From: Stenotrophomonas sp. NA06056
GTDB lineage: Bacteria > Pseudomonadota > Gammaproteobacteria > Xanthomonadales > Xanthomonadaceae
DNA length: 64,000 nucleotides
Assembly (NCBI RefSeq): GCF_013364355.1
Contig: NZ_CP054931.1
Span: forward strand, 496,001-560,000
Direction of reading: 5' to 3'
The notes under the pieces are model-generated. The model searched no databases and was not told where the DNA came from. It saw only the letters and a program-made list of their open reading frames with translations. Below are positions 26,738-36,526 of the stretch, in pieces; the first letter of the stretch is position 1; each line of letters starts with the position of its first letter. The translations under genes were made by a program, and so were the position numbers.

Positions 26738-28711
26738 ATGCTCCGAGCTGTGTGGGTGTCGCTGTACCGGCGTCTGTGTCCGATTGCCGTCTTCTTCCTG
26801 TTTGGCCTCGTCGCCCTGTCGTTGTCGCGACTGGGGTTGGCGCTGTGGCACGCCGCGCGGGTCAGTGCTGCTGATGGCTGGGCCACGGTGCTACTGCAGG
26901 GCCTGCGGGTGGATGTGTCGACCCTGTGTCTGCTGTACGGCATCCCGGCGGTGCTGGCGCTGCTGTTGCCGCTGGAAGGACACGTGGGCCGCGCGTGGCG
27001 CCATCTGCTGCGATGGTGGCTGATCCTGGTCAGCGTGTTGCTGGTGTTCATGGAGCTGGCCACGCCCAGCTTCATGGCCGAGTACGGCCTGCGCCCCAAT
27101 CGTATGTTCCTGGAGTATCTGATCTATCCCGAAGAGGTCGGGATGACGCTGCTGCGCGGCCATCTGCTGGCCGTGGTGATCGAAGTCACCGCGGTGATCG
27201 TGCTGTTCTGGGCACTGCTGCGCGGGTCGCGGCGATGGGTCGGCAACAGTCCAGTGGTCGCAGTTGAAGCTGGATGGCTGTGGCGGCTGCCGTTGGCGTT
27301 CCTGGTGCTGCTGCTGGCGGCGCTGGGCGTGCGTTCCAGCCTCGGGCATCGGCCCTTGAACCCGGCACTGGTGGCGTTCTCGACCGACCCGACCATCAAC
27401 GCCTTGCCGCTGAACTCCCTGTACACCGTCGGCCATGCCGCGCGGCAGCTGGCGACCCGCAGCGAAACCTCGCGCGTCTACGGTGATCTGCCGCTGGCCG
27501 AGGTGGTCAGCGAACTGCGCGCCAGCAGCGGCCTGCCGGCATCGGCGTATGTCTCCGACGCACTGCCGACCCTGGCACTGCGCCCGCCGCAGTACCGCGG
27601 CAAGCCGCGCAATCTGGTGATCGTGCTGGAAGAAAGCCTGGGTGCGCAGTTCATCGGCAGTCTTGGCGGGCGGCCGTTGTCGCCCAACTACGACCGCCTG
27701 AGCAGGCAGGGTTGGGCGTTCGAGCGCCTGTATGCGACCGGCACGCGTTCGGTACGCGGCATCGAAGCGGTACTGACCGGGTTCCCGCCGACCCCAGCCG
27801 AATCGGTGGTCAAGCTGCCCGCCAGCCGCCAGCGCTTTTTCACCCTGGCCGATGTGCTGGGACGGCATGGCTACGACACCGGCTTCTACTACGGCGGCGA
27901 AAGCCACTTCGACAACATGCGCGAGTTCTTCCTCGCCAATGGCTTCACCCGCATCGTGGACCGCAAGGATTACCGCAAGCCGGCATTTGTCGGCTCGTGG
28001 GGTGCGTCTGACGAAGACCTGTTCGGCCGTGCCGACCAGCAGTTCCGGCAACTGAAAGCAGACGGCAAGCCGTTCTTCGGCCTGGTGTTCACCTCCAGCA
28101 ACCACGATCCGTTCGAGTTCCCGGACGGCCGCATCGACCTGTACGAGCAGCCGAAACAGACCCGCGACAACGCCGCCAAGTACGCCGACTACGCGCTGGG
28201 CGAGTTCTTTAGCAAGGCGATGGCCTCGCCGTACTGGGAGGACACCGTGTTCCTGGTGGTGGCCGACCATGATTCGCGGGTGTTCGGCAAGAACATGGTG
28301 CCGATCGGCAACTTCCATATTCCCGGACTGATCCTCGGCGGCGGCATCGAGGCGCGCCGCGATAGCCGCATCGTCAGCCAGATCGATCTGCCGCCGACGC
28401 TGCTGTCGCTGCTGGGTATTGCCGATCCCACCCCGACGGCGGGGCAGGACCTGACCGACCTGCAACGGCTGCAGCCGGGACGCGCGCTGATGCAGTACGA
28501 CCGCAACCTGGCATGGATGGAGGGCAACGATGTGGCCATCCTGCAGCCGGACAAGCCAGCGCAGGGCTTCCGCTACGATCCTGCGAGCGACCAGCTGCAG
28601 CCGCAGGCACTGCGGCCGGAACTGGCGCGGCGCGCACATGCCTACGCGATGTGGGGCACGCTGGCCTACGAAAAAGAGCTGTACCGCTTGCCGGAGAAGG
28701 CCAAGCCCTGA
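26738..28711 (+). CDS. LTA-synthase-like phosphoglycerol transferase (sulfatase superfamily)
   Basis: An alkaline-phosphatase-superfamily membrane enzyme of 657 residues, related to lipoteichoic acid synthase and OpgB-type phosphoglycerol transferases. The first 210 or so residues hold about five transmembrane helices. The catalytic domain starts near residue 285 with metal-ligand segment NLVIVLEES. The nucleophile region is ATGTRSVRG (about residues 333-341), and metal-binding VVADHDSRVFG lies near 510. I chose the ATG at 26738; longer frames lack a ribosome site. In Gram-negatives such proteins may modify osmoregulated glucans or lipids; the acceptor here is unknown. Confidence 0.85.
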   Translation: MLRAVWVSLYRRLCPIAVFFLFGLVALSLSRLGLALWHAARVSAADGWATVLLQGLRVDVSTLCLLYGIPAVLALLLPLEGHVGRAWRHLLRWWLILVSVLLVFMELATPSFMAEYGLRPNRMFLEYLIYPEEVGMTLLRGHLLAVVIEVTAVIVLFWALLRGSRRWVGNSPVVAVEAGWLWRLPLAFLVLLLAALGVRSSLGHRPLNPALVAFSTDPTINALPLNSLYTVGHAARQLATRSETSRVYGDLPLAEVVSELRASSGLPASAYVSDALPTLALRPPQYRGKPRNLVIVLEESLGAQFIGSLGGRPLSPNYDRLSRQGWAFERLYATGTRSVRGIEAVLTGFPPTPAESVVKLPASRQRFFTLADVLGRHGYDTGFYYGGESHFDNMREFFLANGFTRIVDRKDYRKPAFVGSWGASDEDLFGRADQQFRQLKADGKPFFGLVFTSSNHDPFEFPDGRIDLYEQPKQTRDNAAKYADYALGEFFSKAMASPYWEDTVFLVVADHDSRVFGKNMVPIGNFHIPGLILGGGIEARRDSRIVSQIDLPPTLLSLLGIADPTPTAGQDLTDLQRLQPGRALMQYDRNLAWMEGNDVAILQPDKPAQGFRYDPASDQLQPQALRPELARRAHAYAMWGTLAYEKELYRLPEKAKP

Positions 28712-28718
28712 GCCGGGG

Positions 28719-28814
28719 GTAGCGCCGGGCCATGCCCGGCGAGCGTGCAGCGCGGGCTGCATCCGGAGCCGAAGGTGTCTGGTCGGAAAGCCGCCGGGCA
28801 TGGCCCGGCGCTAC
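28719..28814. repeat. Inverted pair of SMAG elements
   Basis: A forward GTAG copy at 28719-28741 and an inverted copy at 28792-28814 have the same GCCGGGC subtype and the same 50-nt spacing as the pair after xerC. The sequences between them are also similar (GAGCG-GCAGCGCGGGCTGC). Confidence 0.85.
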
Positions 28815-28847
28815 CAGAGCGGTGCCGATAGCGCGACGGGTGGAAAA

Positions 28848-28882
28848 CCCCCTTGTTGTTCAAGGGGCGCGCCGAAGTCGCG
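28848..28882. repeat. Second hairpin repeat (CCCCCTTG-type), intergenic copy
   Basis: CCCCCTTG and CAAGGGG stem around TTGTT, followed by GCGCGCC. The same two-part hairpin occurs, inverted, twice inside the mreC coding region (stems at 32351-32371 and 32489-32509). It is a dispersed element distinct from SMAG. Confidence 0.7.
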
Positions 28883-28912
28883 GGGATAAGGAGAACTGCG
28901 CGGGCAGTTTGG

Positions 28913-29851
28913 TTACACGCTCAGCGCGTAACCGAACTGCTGCTTGAACTGCTCGTTGAACTCATCGAAGGTGAAGCGCTGGTTCTGGGTGCCCGGGTGC
29001 TCGACCTTCAGCGCACCCATCAGGTTGCCCATGCGGCCGATGGTCAGCCAGTCGAAGCCCTTCTGGATGCCGTAGATCAGGCCGGCGCGGAAGGCGTCGC
29101 CACAGCCGGTCGGATCGACCACGCGGCGCTCGTGCGCCGGCGGGATGTCGTAGCTCTTTTCCGGGGTGTGGATCACCGCGCCCTTCGGGCCGCGGGTGGT
29201 GATGTAGGCCTTGACCCGGCTGACGATCTCTTTTTCGTTCCAGCCGGTGCGTTCCTGCAGCAGGTTCGACTCGTAGTCGTTGACCACCACGTAATCGGCC
29301 TGTTCGATGAACTCGCGCAGCTCCGGGCCGTTGAACAGCGGCATCGCCTGGCCCGGGTCGAAGATGAACGGCACGCCGTCTTCGTGGAATTCCAGCGCAT
29401 TCTGGATCATGCCTTCGCGGCCGTCCGGGCCGACCAGGCCCAGGCTGACGCCCGGCACGTCGCGCACGTGGTTTTCGTAGGAACGCATCATCGCGCCGGG
29501 GTGGAAGGCGGTGATCTGGTTGTTGTCGTGGTCGGTGGTGATGAACGCCTGCGGGGTGAACAGCTCATCGATCACGCGCACGCGGGTGAGGTCGATGCCC
29601 AGGGCGTCGAAGTGCTCGCGGTACGGGCCGAAGTCCGAACCCACCGTGCCCATCGGGATCGGATCGCCACCCAGCAGGTGCAGGTTGTAGGCGATGTTGC
29701 CGGCGCAGCCGCCGAACTCGCGGCGCATGCGCGGCACCAGGAACGACACGTTCAGGATGTGCACCTTGTCCGGCAGGATGTGATTCTTGAACTGGTCCGG
29801 GAACACCATGATGGTGTCGAAGGCAAGAGAACCACAGATCAGAGCGGACAT
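28913..29851 (-). CDS. PfkB-family carbohydrate/adenosine kinase
   Basis: A ribokinase-fold kinase of 312 residues. Motif GGCAGNIAYNLHLLGG in the N-terminal part and DPTGCGDAFRAG near the C-terminus, with catalytic base D252, define the family. The sequence resembles bacterial adenosine kinases more than sugar kinases (DQFKNHILPDK and the LVPRMRREFGGCAGN region), so adenosine is the likely substrate. The gene ends close to the SMAG/CCCCCTTG repeats and is divergent from mreB. Confidence 0.85.
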   Translation of the reverse strand: MSALICGSLAFDTIMVFPDQFKNHILPDKVHILNVSFLVPRMRREFGGCAGNIAYNLHLLGGDPIPMGTVGSDFGPYREHFDALGIDLTRVRVIDELFTPQAFITTDHDNNQITAFHPGAMMRSYENHVRDVPGVSLGLVGPDGREGMIQNALEFHEDGVPFIFDPGQAMPLFNGPELREFIEQADYVVVNDYESNLLQERTGWNEKEIVSRVKAYITTRGPKGAVIHTPEKSYDIPPAHERRVVDPTGCGDAFRAGLIYGIQKGFDWLTIGRMGNLMGALKVEHPGTQNQRFTFDEFNEQFKQQFGYALSV

Positions 29852-29872
29852 CGATGTAAGCCTATGCGGTGA

Positions 29873-31180
<1,308 letters not shown>

Positions 31181-31301
31181 GCCGTTCCGGCTGCCTGCGC
31201 CCGCAGCGCCCCTCCGGGGTGCGGCCCGCCCCATCGGCGGGTCGGCACCGGCGGGGCGCCCGTGTGTTTCCCTCCCGCCTTCTGCCAGTTGAATCGCTGC
31301 C

Positions 31302-32582
31302 GTGCCGCCCTACGCCGGACCTCCCGTCGCTTCCCGATCCGGTGATGCCGCCAGCCCACTGCGGCTGCTGGCTTACCTCGCACTGGCAATCACCTTGATC
31401 GTCCTCGACGACCAGGCCGGCTGGCTGGCGCGTCTGCGCGAGCAGGCCAACAGCCTGGTGCAGCCGGTGTGGGCCCTGGCCGGTCTGCCCGGCAAGCTTG
31501 GCGGGCAGGTGCGCGACACCGCTGCCAGCCACGGCCAGCTGGTGACCGAAAACCGTGAGTTGCGCAACCAGTTGCTGCTGGCCAATGCGCGCCTGACCCG
31601 CCTGCAGACCGCCGCGCTGGACAACGCCCAACTGCGCGAACTGCTGAACGTGGCCGAGCGCAGCGGCCTGGACGTGCAGCTGGCCCCGATCCTGGATATC
31701 GACCTGGACCCGGTCAAACAGCGCCTGGTGCTGGACGCCGGCAGCCGCGAAGGCGTGCATGTTGGCCAGGCGGTGATCGATTCCGGCGGCCTGATGGGCC
31801 AAGTGATCAACGTGACCGCGGGCAGCTCCACCGTGCTGTTGCTGACCGACCCGGACCATGCGGTGCCGGTGACCGTGGCCCGCAATGGCGTGCGCCTGAT
31901 CGTCTACGGCCGCGGCGACAAGCTGGAACTGCGCGACATCCCGCTCAGCGCCGGCGTGGAAGTGGGCGATGAGATCGTCACTTCAGGCCTTGGCGGTCGC
32001 TTCCCTGCGGGGTTCCCGGTGGGCACCATCACCGCGCTGCGCCCGGACGATACCCATGCCTTCCTGGTGGGCGAATTGAAACCGGCCGCGCAGCTCGATC
32101 GTGGCCGCGACGTGCTTCTGCTGCGCCCCGGCGCAGCGATCCGCATCCCGCCGAACCTGCGCCTGCAGATGGAGCAGGGCGCTCCCGGTGGCCCGGCCGA
32201 TGCCACCGCGCTGCCGAGCGGCACCACGGCGACGGCGCCTTCGACGACGCAGCCCACCGCGGTAGTGCCGGCCGCTGGCCGGCAACCGGCTCCGTCTTCG
32301 ACGAAGCCGGTTGCCCCCGCATCCCACCTTAACCCCGCGCCTTCGGCGCGCCCCCCTCAACAAGAGGGGGGCTCTCCACCCGACGCTGGGTCGGCCCCGG
32401 TAGTGCCGGCCTCTGGCCGGCAACCGACTCCGTCTTCGACGAGGTCGGCTGCCCCCGCATCCCACCTCACCCCGGCGCCTTTGGCGCGCCCCCTTGAACA
32501 ACAAGGGGGCTCTGCATCCGCCGGGTCCACGGTAGTGCCGGCCGCTGGCCGGCAACCGACCACGCCGGAGGCGCAACGATGA
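31302..32582 (+). CDS. mreC: Rod shape-determining protein MreC with repeat-encoded C-terminal tail
   Basis: Periplasmic scaffold of the elongasome, anchored by one N-terminal helix (about residues 27-42). GTG start, 426 residues. A coiled coil (about 80-115) and the beta domain (about 120-290, including SGLGGRFPAGFPVGTI) are conserved. The tail from residue 321 to the end is unusual. It consists of a 46-residue unit, a 44-residue unit and a partial third, each opening VVPA(A/S)GRQP. These are translations of SMAG hairpins (GTAGTGCCG read as Val-Val-Pro) and of a second hairpin repeat. About a quarter of the protein is thus repeat-derived, rich in Pro, Ser and Ala and probably disordered. It overlaps mreD by 4 nt. 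Confidence 0.93.
   Translation: MPPYAGPPVASRSGDAASPLRLLAYLALAITLIVLDDQAGWLARLREQANSLVQPVWALAGLPGKLGGQVRDTAASHGQLVTENRELRNQLLLANARLTRLQTAALDNAQLRELLNVAERSGLDVQLAPILDIDLDPVKQRLVLDAGSREGVHVGQAVIDSGGLMGQVINVTAGSSTVLLLTDPDHAVPVTVARNGVRLIVYGRGDKLELRDIPLSAGVEVGDEIVTSGLGGRFPAGFPVGTITALRPDDTHAFLVGELKPAAQLDRGRDVLLLRPGAAIRIPPNLRLQMEQGAPGGPADATALPSGTTATAPSTTQPTAVVPAAGRQPAPSSTKPVAPASHLNPAPSARPPQQEGGSPPDAGSAPVVPASGRQPTPSSTRSAAPASHLTPAPLARPLEQQGGSASAGSTVVPAAGRQPTTPEAQR
32262..32580 (+). repeat. Tandem composite repeats inside mreC (SMAG plus CCCCC-type hairpin)
   Basis: Unit 1 is 32262-32399 (138 bp) and unit 2 is 32400-32531 (132 bp). A third, truncated unit starts at 32532. Each begins with a GTAG SMAG hairpin; units 1 and 2 also carry a second hairpin. 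In unit 1 that stem is CCCCCCTC-AACAA-GAGGGGGG (32351-32371), and in unit 2 it is CCCCCTTG-AACAA-CAAGGGGG (32489-32509), so the paired bases changed together. Both unit lengths are multiples of three. Confidence 0.9.
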
Positions 32583-33064
32583 GCCGCCTGCGCGACAACC
32601 CGTGGGTGCTGCCGGCCAGTCTGGTGGTGGCACTGCTGCTGGGCCTGCTGCCGTTGCCGGCGCTGCTGCAGCCGCTGCGTCCGTATTGGCTGGCCCTGGT
32701 GCTGGCGTACTGGGTGATCGAAGCGCCCGAGCGCGTCGGTCTTGGCATTGCCTTCGCCAGTGGCGTCGTGGCCGACCTGCTGTATGGCGGGGTACTGGGC
32801 GAACAGGCGCTGCGGCTGGTGATGCTGGCCTTCATCCTGCAGCGTTTCCGCGCGCGCATCCGCTTCTTCCCGATGTCGCAGCAGATGCTGGCCATCGGTG
32901 GCCTGCTGTTCAACGATCGCATCGTCAGCGCGCTGGTCCATATCATGGTGGGTGAGCCGACGCTGCCGTGGTCGTACTGGTGGGCACCGTTGCTGGGCAT
33001 GGGCCTGTGGCCGTTGGTGTTCGTGCTGCTGGACGCGGTGCGCTTCGGCAAGCGTGGGCGCTGA
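32579..33064 (+). CDS. mreD: Rod shape-determining protein MreD
   Basis: Integral membrane member of the elongasome, 161 residues with about five hydrophobic spans (first near residues 11-30, WVLPASLVVALLLGLLPLPA). The family region GIAFASGVVADLLYGGVLGEQALRL is at about residues 56-80. It overlaps mreC by 4 nt (ATGA) and mrdA starts 3 nt later, so the cluster is translationally coupled. Confidence 0.93.
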   Translation: MSRLRDNPWVLPASLVVALLLGLLPLPALLQPLRPYWLALVLAYWVIEAPERVGLGIAFASGVVADLLYGGVLGEQALRLVMLAFILQRFRARIRFFPMSQQMLAIGGLLFNDRIVSALVHIMVGEPTLPWSYWWAPLLGMGLWPLVFVLLDAVRFGKRGR

Positions 33065-33067
33065 GCC

Positions 33068-35146
33068 ATGCTGCCGCGCCGCCAGGTCAAGAATCCGCAC
33101 GCCGAAGGCGAACAGTTCCGGCGCCGCGCGGCGCTGGGCTTTTTCGGCGTGCTGGTCTGCCTGTTGGGCCTGGGAGGCTGGTACTTCAAGCTGCAGGTGC
33201 TGGACCACGACATCTACGCCACACGCTCGGAAGCCAACCGCATCAAGCCGCGGCCGGTAGTGCCCGGGCGCGGCATGATCTATGACCGCAACGGTCGGTT
33301 GCTGGCCGAGAACGTGCCGGCGTTCCGCCTGGATGTGACCCCGGACAAGGTCAAGGACATGGATGCCACCCTGGAAGGGCTGGCGAAGATCATCCAGATC
33401 AGCCCGGAAGAACTGGAAGCATTCAACAAATCGCGCAAGGCGCGCCGCAAGTTCCTGCCGGTCACGCTGAAGCTGCGCATGAGCGATGAGGAAATGGCGC
33501 GCTTCGCGGTGGACCGCTGGCGTTTCCCCGGCGTCGAGCTGGAACCGTACCTGACCCGTCGCTACCCCTACGGCGACCTGTTCGCGCACATCATCGGCTA
33601 CGTCGGCCGGGTTGATGACAAGGATCTGGAGATCCTTGGTGAAGGCAATGCCGCGCTGACCCACATCGGCAAATCCGGCCTGGAGCGCTATTACGAGCAG
33701 GAACTGCGCGGCAAGGTCGGCTACGAACAGGTCGAGACCAACGTGCAGGGCCGTGCGATCCGCACCATCGGCCGTGTCGCCGCGCAATCCGGCGCCGACC
33801 TGCGTCTGTCGATCGATGCCGACCTGCAGCGGGCGATGGTGGCCGCCTTCGGTGAGCAGGAAGGCTCGGCCGTGGCAATGGACCCGCGTACCGGCGAGGT
33901 GCTGGCGATGGTCAGCCTGCCGTCCTACGACCCGAATCTGTTCGTCAACGGCATCTCGCATGCCGACTTCAAGGCGCTCAACGACAACCCGTCGCGCCCG
34001 CAGTTCAATCGCCTGGTGCTCGGTGGCGTCGCTCCCGGTTCGACCCTGAAGCCGCTGATCGGCCTGGCAGGTCTCGATTCGGGCGTTCGCCGTCCGGAGG
34101 ACAAGGTGCTGTCGACCGGCATGTTCTATCTGCCGGGCACCTCGCGTGGCTGGGGTGACTCGCACCGTGGCGGTCACGGCTGGACCGACCTGCGCAAGTC
34201 CATCGCGCAGTCGGTCAATACGTACTACTACCGGCTGGCATTGGACCTGGGCATCGAGCGGTTCGACCACTACATGGAGTACTACGGCTTCGGCCAGCCC
34301 ACCGGCATCGATCTGACCGGCGAGATCTCAGGCATCCTGCCGTCGCCGGCCTACAAGCGGAAGAGCCGCAAGGAAGCCTGGTATCCCGGCGACACGGTGA
34401 ACATCAGCATCGGCCAGGGCGACTGGAAGGTCACGCCGCTGCAGCTGGCCCGTGGTGTCAGCGGCCTGGCCAATGGCCAGCTGCGCACGCCGCATCTGGT
34501 GATGCAGCAGCGTGCGGGTTTCGACAGTGACTGGGTGCAGACGGAGCCTGGCCAGAGCAAGCCGGTCAGCCCCAACCCGAACAACCTGCAGGCCGTGCGC
34601 GAAGGCATGATGGCCACCATGCTTCCCGGCGGCAGCGCCGCACGCATGGCCGCCGGCGCGCCCTATACGATGGCGGGCAAGACCGGTACCGCGCAGGTCG
34701 TCAGCCGCAAGGGTACGGCCGCGGTCAATCCCAAAAGCCTGCCGATGCACCTGCGCCACCGTGCGCTGTTCGTTGGGTTTGCTCCGGCCGATCAGCCGGT
34801 GATCGCGTTGGCCATCGCCGTGGAAGGTGGTGGTTACGGCGGCGCAGCCGCGGCACCGATCGCCCGCAAGATTTTCGATGCCTGGCTGCTGGGAAAAATG
34901 CCTGAAGGCATGCAACCGCTGGACAGCGAACGCGGCACTACCGCCATCGGTATCACCGCCTTCGACAATGAAGACGTGAACGCGCGTCCGGCCGGCGACG
35001 CCGCTGCCGCAGAGCTGGGCGAACACCCGGTGCTGATCGGCATGCCCGCACCGCTACCGGCGCCAGCTCCGGTTCCGGGTACGCCGTCTGCGGCCGCCGT
35101 GCCCGTCGGTCCACGCCCGACTGCCGCAGCGGAGGCCAGCCGATGA
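33068..35146 (+). CDS. mrdA: Penicillin-binding protein 2 (peptidoglycan D,D-transpeptidase)
   Basis: Class B PBP that cross-links new peptidoglycan during elongation; partner of RodA. The protein has 692 residues. One transmembrane helix lies at about 20-40, followed by a pedestal domain and the transpeptidase domain. The nucleophile is S325 (GSTLK, equivalent to S330 of E. coli PBP2); SVN follows near residue 381 and KTGTAQ near 537. The C-terminal 50 residues form a Pro/Ala-rich extension (MPAPLPAPAPVPG), a second low-complexity tail in this cluster but not repeat-encoded. It overlaps rodA by 4 nt. Confidence 0.96.
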   Translation: MLPRRQVKNPHAEGEQFRRRAALGFFGVLVCLLGLGGWYFKLQVLDHDIYATRSEANRIKPRPVVPGRGMIYDRNGRLLAENVPAFRLDVTPDKVKDMDATLEGLAKIIQISPEELEAFNKSRKARRKFLPVTLKLRMSDEEMARFAVDRWRFPGVELEPYLTRRYPYGDLFAHIIGYVGRVDDKDLEILGEGNAALTHIGKSGLERYYEQELRGKVGYEQVETNVQGRAIRTIGRVAAQSGADLRLSIDADLQRAMVAAFGEQEGSAVAMDPRTGEVLAMVSLPSYDPNLFVNGISHADFKALNDNPSRPQFNRLVLGGVAPGSTLKPLIGLAGLDSGVRRPEDKVLSTGMFYLPGTSRGWGDSHRGGHGWTDLRKSIAQSVNTYYYRLALDLGIERFDHYMEYYGFGQPTGIDLTGEISGILPSPAYKRKSRKEAWYPGDTVNISIGQGDWKVTPLQLARGVSGLANGQLRTPHLVMQQRAGFDSDWVQTEPGQSKPVSPNPNNLQAVREGMMATMLPGGSAARMAAGAPYTMAGKTGTAQVVSRKGTAAVNPKSLPMHLRHRALFVGFAPADQPVIALAIAVEGGGYGGAAAAPIARKIFDAWLLGKMPEGMQPLDSERGTTAIGITAFDNEDVNARPAGDAAAAELGEHPVLIGMPAPLPAPAPVPGTPSAAAVPVGPRPTAAAEASR

Positions 35147-36255
35147 GCGCGTTCCTGCGTTGGGCCGGCGAAATGCTGCAGCGGTTCTTCAGCAGCCTCG
35201 ACTGGGTGCTGTGCCTGGCCTTGGGCACGCTGATGGTGATCGGCCTGGCAACATTGAAGAGTGCTGGCGGCGATGGCCTGGTGATGGCGCAGGGCGTGCG
35301 TTTTGCCGTGGGCCTGGCGGCGATGTGGGGCATCTCGCGGGTGCCGATCCTGCGCATCCGCTCGGCGACGCCGCTGATCTACGCCATCTCGATGATTCCG
35401 TTGCTGGCGGTGTTCGCGCTGGGCACCGGCAAGTACGGCCGGCAGTGGCTGGACCTGAAGTTCTTCTACCTGCAGCCGGCCGAACTGCTCAAGGTCAGCC
35501 TGCCGATGATGGTGGCCTGGTACCTGCACAAGATGCCGCTGCCGCCGCGCTTCAACACGGTGCTGGTGGCGATGGTGATCATCGGCGTGCCGACCGGGCT
35601 GGTGATGCTGCAGCCAGACTTCGGTACCGGCGTGCTGATCGCCGCCAGTGGTGTGTTCGTGCTGCTGCTGGCGGGCCTGCCGTGGTGGTGGGTGGGGCTG
35701 GGCGTGGGCGGCGTGGCAGCGGTAGCGCCCGTCGCCTGGTTCTGGCTGCTGCGGCCGTACCAGAAGGACCGCATCATGATGTTCCTCGACCCGGAAATGG
35801 ACGCGCTCGGCGCGGGCTGGAACATCATCCAGTCGAAGATTGCCATTGGTTCCGGCGGTTTCGATGGCAAAGGCTGGGGCGAAGGCTCGCAGTCGCACCT
35901 GAATTTCATTCCCGAACAGACCACGGACTTCGCGTTCTCGGTGCTGAGCGAGGAATTCGGCTGGATCGGCGTGGCGCTGGTGCTGACGTTGTACCTCGTG
36001 GTGATCGGGCGCTGCTTGTGGATCGCCAGCCAGTCGCGCGATTCTTATTCGCGCCTGCTGGCCGGCGCAACGGGCCTGGCGTTCTTCGTCTATGTGCTGG
36101 TGAACGGCGGGATGATCTCGGGCCTGCTGCCGGTGGTGGGCGTGCCGATGCCGCTGATCAGTTACGGCGGTACGTCGGCGGTGTCGCTGCTGGCGGGGTT
36201 CGGGTTGGTGATGGCAGTGCGTCGTCACAATCCGGTGCATGGGGGTTACGGGTAG
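35143..36255 (+). CDS. rodA: RodA peptidoglycan glycosyltransferase (first copy)
   Basis: SEDS-family polymerase of 370 residues working with PBP2. Ten transmembrane spans are expected. Family landmarks are GRQWLDLKFFYLQPAELLK, LQPDFGTGVLI, the PEQTTDFAFSVL segment with the likely catalytic Asp, and GVPMPLISYGGTSA. It overlaps mrdA by 4 nt. The stop is followed immediately by a long palindromic repeat. A paralogue lies about 1.1 kb downstream. Confidence 0.95.
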   Translation: MSAFLRWAGEMLQRFFSSLDWVLCLALGTLMVIGLATLKSAGGDGLVMAQGVRFAVGLAAMWGISRVPILRIRSATPLIYAISMIPLLAVFALGTGKYGRQWLDLKFFYLQPAELLKVSLPMMVAWYLHKMPLPPRFNTVLVAMVIIGVPTGLVMLQPDFGTGVLIAASGVFVLLLAGLPWWWVGLGVGGVAAVAPVAWFWLLRPYQKDRIMMFLDPEMDALGAGWNIIQSKIAIGSGGFDGKGWGEGSQSHLNFIPEQTTDFAFSVLSEEFGWIGVALVLTLYLVVIGRCLWIASQSRDSYSRLLAGATGLAFFVYVLVNGGMISGLLPVVGVPMPLISYGGTSAVSLLAGFGLVMAVRRHNPVHGGYG

Positions 36256-36480
36256 TTTCCAGCCATCGGCGCCGCCCCTCGTGGGTGGTTGCTGAAAGCA
36301 ACAGCCGTGGTGGGCCGGGCGGGGTGGATTCGCGGGGGACGCCGTGAACCCATCCCTGGGGGCTTGGCCGCGGCATCCATGCCGCGGACACCCCCGCGAA
36401 CCCCCCCCCCCCGGCCCCGACAGTTTCCTGCGGTGGCCACCCACGCAAAGAGAAAAACAGAGCAGAAGCGGGTCGCTTCG
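36256..36480 (+). repeat. Long palindromic element, copy 1
   Basis: The head TTTCCAGCC...CCCCTCGTGGGTGG starts right after the rodA stop. The palindrome arms are 36312-36338 and 36391-36417 (24 of 27 positions pair; all three mismatches fall in a run of 12 C at 36401-36412). The core holds ACGCCGTGAACCCATCC and the hairpin CCGCGGCATCCATGCCGCGG. A GACAG then A-rich tail follows. Confidence 0.85.
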
Positions 36481-36486
36481 CTCTTT

Positions 36487-36509
36487 GTAGTGCCGAGCCA
36501 TGCTCGGCT
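36487..36509 (+). repeat. SMAG element
   Basis: GTAG-headed TGCCGAGC-CAT-GCTCGGC hairpin at the 3' end of the hypothetical gene on the minus strand. Confidence 0.8.
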
Positions 36510-36526
36510 CTTCAGGAATGCACGCA

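Noticed and set aside
31181..31301. Hairpins between mreB and mreC as a terminator
   Set aside because: Several GC-rich stems can be drawn but none has a T run. The genes normally belong to one operon, so I left it unannotated.
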